Below are positions 27,001 to 39,000 of a stretch of DNA of 64,000 nucleotides, piece after piece. The notes below the pieces were generated by a model, which was given only the letters and a program-made list of their open reading frames with translations, had not been told where the DNA came from and searched no databases. The stretch is from Caprella mutica. Lineage: Eukaryota; Arthropoda; Malacostraca; Amphipoda; Caprellidae. The stretch's first letter is position 1. Every line of letters begins with the position of its first letter. A program made the translations under genes and the position numbers. Where the stretch lies: the NCBI GenBank assembly GCA_947561585.1, contig CANNZV010002301.1, forward strand, positions 88,290-152,289, written 5' to 3'.

Positions 27001-30000
27001 TACATCATCACAGTGACTCTTTTCTCTGATAGTACATCATCACAGTGACTCTTTTCTCTGATAGTACATCATCACAGTGACTCTTTTCTCTGATAGTACA
27101 TCATCACAGTGACTCTTTTCTCTGATAGTACATCATCATAGTGACTCTTTTCTCTGATAGTACATCATCACAGTGACTCTTTTCTCTGATAGTACATCAT
27201 CGCAGTGACTCTTTACTCTGATAGTACATCATCGCAGTGACTCTTTTCTCTGATAGTACATCATCACAGTGACTCTTTTCTCTGATAGTACATCATCACA
27301 GTGACTCTTTTCTCTGATAGTACATCATCGCAGTGACTCTTTACTCTGATAGTACATCATCACAGTGACTCTTTTCTCTGATAGTACATCATCACAGTGA
27401 CTCTTTTCTCTGATAGTACATCATCACAGTGACTCTTTTCTCTGATAGTACATCATCACAGTGACTCTTTTCCTGATAGTACATCATCACAGTGACTCTT
27501 TTCTCTGATAGTACATCATCACAGTGACTTTTTTCCCTGATAGTACATCACCACAGTGACTCTTTTCTCTGATAGTACATCATCATAGTGACTCTTTTCT
27601 CTGATAGTACATCATCACAGTGACTCTTTTCACTGATAGTACATCATCACAGTGACTCTTTTCTACGATAGTACATCATCACAGTGACTCTTTTCTACGA
27701 TAGTACATCATCACAGTGACTCTTTTCTCTGATAGTACATCATCACAGTGACTATTTTCTCTGATAGTACATCATCACAGTGACTCTTTTCTCTGATAGT
27801 ACATCATCACAGTGACTCTTTTCTACGATAGTACATCATCACAGTGACTCTTTTCTCTGATAGTACATCATCACAGTGACTCTTTTCTCTGATAGTACAT
27901 CATCACAGTGACTCTTTTCTCAGATAGTACATCATCACAGTGACTCTTTTCTCTGATAGTACATCATCACAGTGACTCTTTTCTCTGATAGTACATCATC
28001 ACAGTGACTCTTTTCTCTGATAGTACATCATCACAGTGACTCTTTTCTCTGATAGTACATCATCACAGTGACTCTTTTCACTGATAGTACATCATCACAG
28101 TGACTCTTTTCTCTGATAGTACATCATCACAGTGACTCTTTTCTCTGATAGTACATCATCACAGTGACTCTTTTCTCTGATAGTACATCATCACAGTGAC
28201 TCTTTTCTCTGATAGTACATCATCACAGTGACTCTTTTCTCTGATAGTACATCATCACAGTGACTCTTTTCTTTGATAGTACATCATCACAGTGACTCTT
28301 TTCTCTGATAGTACATCATCACAGTGACTCTTATCTCTGATAGTATATCATCACAGTGACTCTTTTCTCTGATAGTACATCATCGCAGTGACTCTTTACT
28401 CTGATAGTACATCATCACAGTGACTCTTTACTCTGATAGTACCGAGAAGTTAATATTGGTAATTAATACTCTGAGTTTACAATATAGTGGAAATGATTAA
28501 TTAATTGCATCAGTCGTGATTGTTTACTTTAACTCATACATTTAATTACAAATGGATATACATTAATGATTAATTATACATTTCCGAGACTTTGAAGGAA
28601 GTTTATGAATATGAAAACAAAGATTGTTAATTAAATTAATTTTCAATCTGATAATGATAAACTATCAATTTGATACTAAATCTAATATTTCTGATTAATT
28701 TGTTATTATTAAAATAATTAAACATTATTAAAATAATTAAACGTTATTAAAATAATTATAGATAATAAATAATGATTAAATTTTTTTATATCTCAGAGGA
28801 TGATTATCATACATACCTCACGTTATTGTTATCGTTATTGTTGTACATCCCTTTATAACAACTTTATAATAGCTTTATAATGACTTCTTATAACTTATAA
28901 TACCCGTAGATCACAACATGCTATGCTAATAAACGTAACAATGCAATATTCATTCGCTCTATGAATTCTCTTGTTACAGTATATGTTATTTATTTAAAAT
29001 TGAAAAGAGTTTCAGCTCATTCCACCTGAAAAAGATTCTATTTTAAATCCTCGCACAAGAAAAATATCCACCGTATGCCCTACACCTTGGAAGCAGAGCC
29101 TATTTTCTCCTTCGTGAGCCTTTCTTTCAATTACCAAAGAAATATGACAGGTGGATGCATGCCTGCGAGAATCATAAGCTGTGGCAACGTCAAAGAATTT
29201 CAGGGAAAATTCAGAGAGTTACTCTACTACCTTGTAAGTCTGGTTTATTTGATGTGATAAGCAGTTTCGTAAACTGAATATTCAGGGAAATAATGGAGCA
29301 ATGAATGAAGAATAGTCATTGAGTTAGAATTGTTTTAGGACATATTAGATAGAAGAATGGAGGTTTAACAGCACAGTCATATTGAAATTATTACATGTTT
29401 TGAAAACATGGTATCAAAGAAATAATATTTATGAATGAAGAATAGTCATTAGGTTACAAAGAAATGTTCTGGTATATTTTAAACAGGAATGAATATTTAA
29501 CTGCTCAATCATAAATTATAATTGCTCCATGATTTTGTAGAGTTAATATTTGGTAAGCTATTCCCATTTTACAATAAGATACACTATAATACCTAATTAA
29601 TACCTAAGATAATGCAGTATATGAAACTTGATTATCAGTCGATGAATCAGGTTTCTTTTCAATTCTTCCGCTTTATTATTTTCTGGTTAACAATATTAGG
29701 TCACATTCTTTTCCTTTTTTGAAGTGTTTGATATTAATTTTTTTTCTTATTACTAGGTAAATTTTCCTTATATGTGATTTTTTTCCAAGTTCTAAAATGC
29801 AGGGAATAGAGATTCATACATTCCACGAAAATCCAATTTACCAATATATGGCTTTTCAATTCTTTATGACAAATTTCCAAAAGAAATCTATGGAGCTTTA
29901 CCTTTCAGAAACTTTTGGGAGACGTATTTTTAAGTTTAATGAAGTTCTATTGATGCATGAAATCCATATACCCCCAATAATGATGAAAAAACTTTAGAGG

Positions 30001-33000
30001 AGAGAGCATCATTATGAAAATTCCACTGACATGATCTGCCCTAAACATTCTGATTAATGGCATATATTACGAAATGGTATCCTTTCCCAATTTAAGCTTC
30101 ATATATTTTTCATATGCGATTCATTTAAAGGTAGCAGAATATTGCAGAAATAGTATGGAATAATGTTTTATTAAAAGGGAAAAAATAGGTTTTGAATTTT
30201 TTGGCACGTATGCTATTAATAAAGAGAAATATATTAGTGATGTCGATGTGGTATTTTTAACTATGTACTCAAATATTAGTTGTTACGTAATTATATATAC
30301 TAGTGTACTTTCCCGTTAAAAATAATGGGTCATCATCAATATCAATTTATTACCTGTTATTAGGTTACTTTTAATGAATTCAATTAAAATTAAATTTTCT
30401 GCATAGTCTAATTTATTAGAAAGATAAAATACATTTAAAAATTAAATAAAGACTGAGGAATTTAAATATCAAGTCAATAAATTCCCGTGCGTATCATAGT
30501 TACATTCTTCAAGTTTAATACACGCCGGATAAAAGGGAACACCAAATAAATTAATATATAAATAAACACACTACGGGTATTGTAAGCTTTAATATTTATA
30601 TTAGGATAGAATTTCTCCAATGATATTCCAAATTCCTACGGTGACACAGTTTTCGATTTCTTGGTTCCGAATTAATATGATATCCTAAATTCATATCTTT
30701 CCTAAAATAAATTATCCTCCCTTTTCCATTTCGAATATCCCCGAGTTATAACTTCCGAATCCAACACTCCAAAATTTGATCTCAAAAAGAGGTCGTAAGT
30801 TGGTAATATATTTCCTTTGGTAATGTTGAAAGAATGTTCTCCGGGTGAGGAAGTTAACTCTTTACTTAAAAAAGTCCTAAAACTCTACGGTATATTACCT
30901 TCTTCTTAGAGTGACTTCTATTCTCATTGATACGCTATCTAATCAGAGACACACTTTTTCACTTAGTGTATAAAAGGCACTGAACGTTATTCAATCCCTA
31001 TTACCGTACAATCTAAATTACAGAACAGTTCTAACAAGTGAAAAAAACATTGTTAATTATCCATTGTAGTAATTATTTTTATTTTGGTTTTCCATATCAA
31101 ACCTAACTGTAAAGTGTACCAGTTGTTTCCTGGTAGGGGAAATAATGAAACAACTCCCCTTTATTGCCATTATTATTATGTAAAAAGTGACAGATGATGG
31201 GAACGGAATTTTGATGAGCAATATATTGCTTCATTTATTTCATTTGTATCGAATTCAATTGAATATGTTTTAAATATTATTCTTTCTCTTCTTCCATATT
31301 AATTACTGCCAATTTATACACGGAATGAATACGCAATATGCATTTAAATTCATTGTTTTAATATATATGAACTTTGAACTTTTCATTTATATGGAGTCTA
31401 ACTTTCTCTATTATTTCTATTATTGTTAATTCATCATGTAAATTCATTATTAACTAAATAATTTGATACGAACGATGAAAAACTAATAAAATTAATTATT
31501 CTCTTTTAAGTCGCAGAGTTGTACGGAACATTTCATGTGTATGAGCTAAGAAAAAAGCCATCAACCTGAATGTGTTTTTTTATATATTTTATCTTCAAAC
31601 AAAGTTTCTAAACAAAAAAGATGGAAATTCTTTAATGTCAAAGGGACTTAAGGCTATTTGGTAACAAGAGATTATTTTAAAGAAAAGATAAGATAGATTA
31701 CTTAGAACAATAACCATCGGAAAATTCTAAGTAATAAAAAGAATATTTGTTTTACATTCATAAGCTGTTGTTAAATTCATCTAATATATTATATTTAAAA
31801 AAGCACATATTTTACAATATTCTATAATGAAAAAAAAGTATATAATGAAAATCATGTAAAGTGAATGTTGAGTCTTGAGTTTGGATGTAGCGGGTAGCCT
31901 GTATATTGAACCAATTTTTTTTAGTCTGCCATAAATTAGTCATTAGTTTTCTAAAACTAATTGCCATTCAAGACAGATTAAAGAATATTTCTTCATTATA
32001 GAGGCTACTTCCTTACTCAGGACTCAACTTTCACCATACCGTATTTCACTATAGAGGAGTCCTACGTGGGTATTTGATAATTTTCACCTAACTCTACTGA
32101 CATTTTTCATACATATAATAATTATATTAATAATACCTAGATCACTAATAGAAAAACTTCTCCCTCCGTTATATTTGCCACATTATTCTTCTGTATTTGT
32201 CAGCGCAATTACTGGATTGCGAATATTGTATCATACCACGGCATAGACCAATAAAGATGGCACAAAACTAATGTAAGGGCTAGAGCAACCTTTGATGTCA
32301 GTCTCAGCTATATTCCGTACGTGTTATATTATGATAAATATACCATGCAAACAATTTCACATTGCATACACATGGGTTAATGGTTTTAATGTGACACACA
32401 GTATTAATATGTGTAATACACGTTAAATGAATCTAACTATCATAAGAACATATAAAAAACATGTGGTTATGCTATATTAAAACCATATTATCAATATCAT
32501 ATCAAATCATCTTTGTATACATATTTTATTGGCCATATCATATAGATTGGCTATCGATCAATGCAAAAAAATACGTATTGAGTTTTTATTAATTTCATCA
32601 AAAACTTTACATGTGAATAGAGTTATGTATTTAATAATATTTATTATAGAGTTATATCAATCTTCGATTAATTTTCCTTTCATTTAATTTTTGTGTGTCC
32701 TAAAATAAATAATTTGCTATTAATACACAGTATGTAATTATTATACAATATCGTTCCTATATGTTTTTTATGCATATTTTCATTGTTTTACAAATCATGA
32801 ATATAACAGTATTAATAGATCTACAAATAATGCATAACTTATCAATAATGTAAACAACTATGTACAATAATTCCAATTTCATAATAGTTCACCCTATTAA
32901 TGCTTATTCTATAAAAGAACTTTTTGAAATATAATTCATACAAAAATTAAAAAGAAATCATTAAAACAATAACCGAAAACCTCGATAAACTCTTTGTGAT

Positions 33001-36000
33001 ATTTCAAAACTGAATTTAAAGTTTTACTTTCATTTTCGGGATGCATGAAACAATCTCAGGTTCACCGTAAGAATTATTATTATGTTATTATCATATCTTA
33101 TGGCATAATAAGTATCAGAAACAAGAACATTATTTTCTAACCGAATTACTCTTTTCAAATTAATTTAACAGAGGCATAAGATATGAGTGTAAATTTCTGT
33201 TGTAACTTGACCGAAATGTAGTTACCTCATCATAGCAACATTCTGCTAAAGTTTTAATACGAACACGGGAACTTTAAATTATATACCATACGGCGAACTT
33301 GCGCCCACACAAAAGAAAATGTGAAACCCTGACATTTGATACACCCTATCCAGAAGACTCATGTAACTTGTATAGTGAATATATTAACATTTCGGAGATG
33401 AAAATGTCTTTTTTTAAATTTTGACATTATTGCTCGTTTTATAATAAAGTGAAGCACCTGTGTTATGAAGTGTTGGTTTCTTCATAACTCAGAGCCACTT
33501 CATATCTCAAGGGCACTGATAGTTTTCTATGATTAAAATCTTGGAGAAAACTATTCTCTTTGAGGGATAACTTGGAAAAAGTTCTTGACGTGTATATCGT
33601 TTTCTATAATTTAAACATAGAAAACTGCTTCATAACTCAGGTCCTTCATAACTCGAGTGTTTCATAACTCAGGAGTTTTACTGTAATATAAAATTGAAAC
33701 TTGTTAAGTTTCCACAAAGTAAACATTCTCAAATACATTTAATCAACAATATAATAATTATTTTCCTTCGTATTCAAACTAATTGTCTTAGAAATCCTTG
33801 TTTACTTATTTCTTCAGTTATTATAACAACTTCCTATAACAAACAATTGTAATATATACAATTGTAATAATATATAACAAACAAAGGAACAAATGAAATA
33901 AATTTTGTCCAATTAGCTGACCCTGAGGGAATATCATGTCGATATATGTTGGACATTGAAAAATTAAGATTTTGAAGTATGGTTTCTCTTTAATTCTACT
34001 ATTCTGATAGCTCAAATATTAATTATTAGTGATGGATGATTCAATTAATGAGTAATTGGCGTAGATAAATCTAATTCTATGGATTGTTTATTCTTCTATC
34101 AGGAAGAATCCATAATGCAAATGTGAGCTGATTTATTCTTGTTTAAATTTCAAAGCTAAAACATTAAAGTCGATTTATTTAAATTCGTTTCCAAGTTTTA
34201 GGTTTTATTAATAAATATGATTAAGAATTATTCATTTTCACAGAAAAATATTCAAAGGATGTTTCCAACATCAAATTATTTTATTTTTGCTGGAAATTTT
34301 AATTTTTTTGTTGCTGTTCAAATTGAATTTCACAACATCTCAATTCTGTTAGGTAACCAATATACTTATAAAAATGCTTATTTTCAATTAAAACAAAATT
34401 GAATTAAAGATTTTTTTAATTATATGTAGCATTAAATTCAGATAATTACTTCATAAACTAATACTTTATATTTTGTGTAATATACCATTGCGATAATTTA
34501 ATTATAACTTCAGTAAATATTTTATCCTTATTGTTTTTATTGGCAAATTGTGTTCCTTAAAAAACAAATCAGTGGATAAATCCATATCCTTACCCAGGAA
34601 GCAAGCATTATTCCTGGGATATTAAGGGAATAACCCTGGGAAGAAGGACATATTCCTGGTATATTCCCTTATTATCCCAGGAATAAATCCTTGCTGCCTG
34701 GGTATTTGGCTCAGAGGAGGATAACTTTTGATAATGTTATTTTCGTTGCAGGGAGTCTCCACACGAGTAAGTCACTCCCACAGGGACGTCCAAGTCTCAA
34801 CTGGGACAAGTACCTCCTCCAGCCTAATTTTGACAAATCCAACCGGGAAAAAGTAATAGCAGCCGCAGGAAGCACCGCCTTCCTTCATTGTAAAATCAAC
34901 AACCTTGCAGACAGAGCGGTGAGTTGTTTAAAGAATAGTTTCATTCGTAGAGATTAATTGCATGGAGCAATTATTTATTATATATTCGATTTTGATTATT
35001 TTATATCTACTGATACCACATAAAATAGGCTGAAGGTAATCTGTATGACATAATTTTAGATAATATTCAGATGAGGTTTTTCTTTTAATTCTTCCTTGAA
35101 AATATCGTTCATAAGATGATAATTATTACATCAAAAGGTTTCTCTGTATCGTGAATAATTTCTTCATAACCAAATTTGAATAGGTGACATGGATTCGAAA
35201 GGCCGACTCCCAGGTTATGACCGTAAATTCGTATACATACACCACGGACCAACGAATCTCAGCTCATTCGAGTAGCGATGCGGATGAATGGGTTCTGAAA
35301 ATCACATCGGCTTCAATCGAAGATTCTGGCGGATACGAGTGTCAAGTTTCAACTGAGACGAAGATTTCATTAACATTTGAGCTCCATGTCATTGGTGAGG
35401 GTTATTCCGTGTTTCCGACTAGATCTGGAATGCAAATAGAGGTAGTTCTCAATATAATAATTTGTCTTCTACAGTTGCTTACGCCCGAATATCTGGAACA
35501 AGAGAGGTGTACATGAACAGTGGTGGAGATCTGGAACTCAGCTGTAGAGTTGGGAGGATAACGGAACCACCTGAATTTGTTCTTTGGTACCATGGAAGAA
35601 GCATCATCAATTATTCTGACAGGAACGAGGTTTCGGTAAGCTTTGATCTTTTCTTCTATGCATGTTTTGTTTAAATTTATCGATACGTTTATAAAAAATA
35701 TAAGTGTCTTATAAAATATATTTAATATAATTTATAAAAATTTCATTAAACGAAATCTGTTATATTCTATATTCCTTATAAAAACCTTTTGAAGACATAA
35801 AAAACGCTAAAGTTTGTGTCTAGCATAAAAAAGCAAAATCACATAAATCAAAATATTAATTCGGCAGAAATTTATACCAATTATAGGTTGGATGATCATC
35901 CTTCATAGACCCATTAATTTTCACGTAATTTAGGTAATCTATTCTTGCATTATCACATTCACGACAGCTATACCTATATTTAAAGTAGTCATTCCATGCA

Positions 36001-39000
36001 ATTCGTTGTCACGGGGGTGTTTTAACTTCATGTGCCAACTTTTCACTCTTCCCTAGAATTAGAGTCAACCTTTAGATTGATTCCATTGCATAGTTACTGT
36101 ACTTAGGTCAACAAGTCATACACAGTTGAAGTAAGTAACACTCTTGTATTGCACTGTGGCAATGACACGCTCTTGTACACGTAATAATTCGATTTGGAAC
36201 GTGAATTACGGATAATAATTGAAAAGTGGATAAATTGTTTGCTTATATTGAAAAAGAAATCGATACATGAATAAAATAACTTATCTTGACGTAAAATAAG
36301 TATCTAAATTATGAGCAATTCCTTGACCCACAGAAATATTAATGATATTTCATGATAATTAACATACAATGTAACTTATTTTTGTTTTATAATTAATGAG
36401 CTATCATCAAAACGTACCCTAATGATCAAATTCAAAATCAGAATTATTTCATAATACGCATTAAAACGAGACAAAAGAATATTATTTCATTCGTGCTGAT
36501 TGCTGAAACATTAATTCACTTTTAATATAATAATCCTGAACTAATTTAATCGGTATCACAGTTTAATTTCTATTGAAAGCCTTCAATGGAAATCAAGTAT
36601 GATTGATTTAAATTCTTTTCTGTAGATAATTTCTATATATTTTCAGTGAATTTTTTAATTTTTCAACACATTAGGTGGTTCTCTATCAATAGATTATAGA
36701 GAGGCTTAGAAAATATCGTGACTTCACCCAATTATAATCACCGATCTGAATTCTCATCGATGATCAAATTAAACGAAGATAAATAATTAGATCAATCGAT
36801 CAATATTCATTCTTAATTCGTCAATGATAAGCATCCCATAGTCTACATTTTTTAATGGAAAAACTTGCTTATTAAAAACATCCCGATAAATTTTCAGATT
36901 GGTTACTTTTTTATCAGAGTTTTTTGTTTTTAAATTGCACTTGAAATCTAATTGGAGGCAGAATTATCACCACAAAACGCTGCGTACATTAAAGAAGTGT
37001 AGCCTGTTGGCTCTCATACATCACCATCATGTACCATCACCATCATGTACCTTCACCATCATGTACCATCACCGTGTGCTCTAAGTACACTATTTAATTT
37101 ATCATTTTCGCCTGTCATATCCATCGAGCAAATTCCTAGAACAGGTTTCTTTGTCAGACTCACGTTTGATGTTTCCTCGCGTCTCTAATTAATGTTTGTA
37201 ATATGAAATGTCACTGTGATAGAAGAATCTATCTATTCTGTGTACAGGATATGCTTAATTTTAACAAATAGGTACACATTCTTAAACAGCTTTTCCCATT
37301 AACAGAAACTCTGTTATTTTGATTAATGTTTGTATTATGAATTGTCACTATGTTAAAAGCCTCTATCTATTATGTGTACAGTACATGCTTAATTTAAATT
37401 TGAATGAATAGGTTCAAATTCTTCAACAAATTTTCCCATTAAGAGCTGTTGAGTAAAATCTGGTGATAGATATCCTCAATGTTGTGACTTTGACCTTCTG
37501 ATTCAAGGCTGAATATATATTTGCTGTTTAAGTGAAGCCAGCAGACTAATATATTCTCGTTATCTGCCTGGCAGGTAACAATGAGAAACCGAGGCAAGGC
37601 CTCCCGTCTTCTAATTAAAGGTGCTCAGCAGGAAGATTCTGGCAATTACACTTGCGCACCTTCCAACGCCATTGCGACATCTGTCTTGGTGCACATTGTT
37701 AAAGGTACGTATAATATATGCACCATTACATATTAACATTTAATTGAATTATGAAGTGGAGCACAAGGGAAACAACTGAACAACTGTTCATCTTTTTATT
37801 TTTCTAGAGCTTTCGAATAATAAAACCTTCATTATCAGAATTTCAGAAAAATAAAAGGATGTGTAAATTTTATGGTCGTTTCCCTTGTGCTGCAATTCAT
37901 AAATTTAGTAAGATTTCCCAGAAGGAGACCAATTAGTCAAATTAATAAGATTAGGAATAGAAGCATACAGATGAAGAAGAAAGTTAAAATAGTTTTCGTT
38001 TTGGTTAGTTTTAAAGATGATATCTCTCATGTGACCCTTACACTAATTCTTTTTACTTTTTGGCCGGATATATTCGACACCAAGTTAAATTAGGGCTCGA
38101 TTTGTCAGATCAAATCTTCGTGGTGAAACATCAGCACTCTTGATGCTGATGTTTAACCACGAAGAGAATGTTAGAAGAGATGGATATTGAAAATATTTTT
38201 TCAAAAAGATAATATTTTTCCATTAGAACAATTTTATTTTGCTTATATTCAAAATGACAGCGGCAAAAAATGACTTTCAATTTGAAATTGTTTGTAGCTC
38301 ACTTATAGATCATTAATGATTGAATTCTGACCTCATTAAGATATTATATGGTCAACTTGAACAAGAAAATATTTTTCATTGTTTATGAACTGTTACTTTA
38401 AGGTTTATCTGCAGTTTTAAACAAAAGATTTAATAATAATGAAAAGCTACTTTCGAGCTGTATTAAATGTAGAGGAACATTTTACAATTTGTTAAAGAGA
38501 TCAATCTTGCACAGTGTCTAGCTCTAGCACAATTTAAACGTAGATCTATGGCAAACTTTTGATTTCGTTTGGTGTTCGAATACTGCGACAAAATGGGTAA
38601 ATTTCGTGAAAATTTTAATAGACAAACCTAATATTTCACATCAACACAGTGAAACAATCCATTGATTATTTAATTCGAATATTAACTTACTTTATGTTTA
38701 ACAAGCTTCGATTATTTCAAAGCCAATATGAACTATATCATTAATTCGTACATTTCAAATAACAAGGTTGCATATTTCTAACTAATGAAATTTTTGAAAT
38801 TAATTCTCTAAATTGTTATCTCACTTTGAGCTTCGAGATTATTATTTAAATCATATTACCATTTAATTAAACAAATTAATATTTGTGTGTTCAGTAATGT
38901 TTATCCTGCATTCCCTTCTCCAAAAGATATCGCATACCTCTCTGCAATTAAATGAAAAACTATTGAACAATATCGAAATGAACGTATTAAATTAGGAATT

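Larger units (their letters stand above)
15003..34751 (+). other. dpr: Intron 1 of the Dpr gene (19.7 kb)
   Basis: It runs from GTGAGT to TTGCAG. Between 16981 and 28441 it contains five large minisatellite arrays with units of 32, 46, 30, 31 and 32 bp, about 43% of the intron. It also has a sequence gap at 16148-16171, pogo-like MITEs (25646, 31856, 33447), a half-copy of the palindromic foldback (about 30300) and a foldback hairpin next to exon 2. No extra coding exon is needed, since exon 1 and exon 2 join in frame. Confidence 0.85.

Noticed and set aside
16981..28441. CRISPR-like arrays of regular repeats
   Set aside because: Units are contiguous with no unique spacers, and the context is a eukaryotic intron. 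These are minisatellites.
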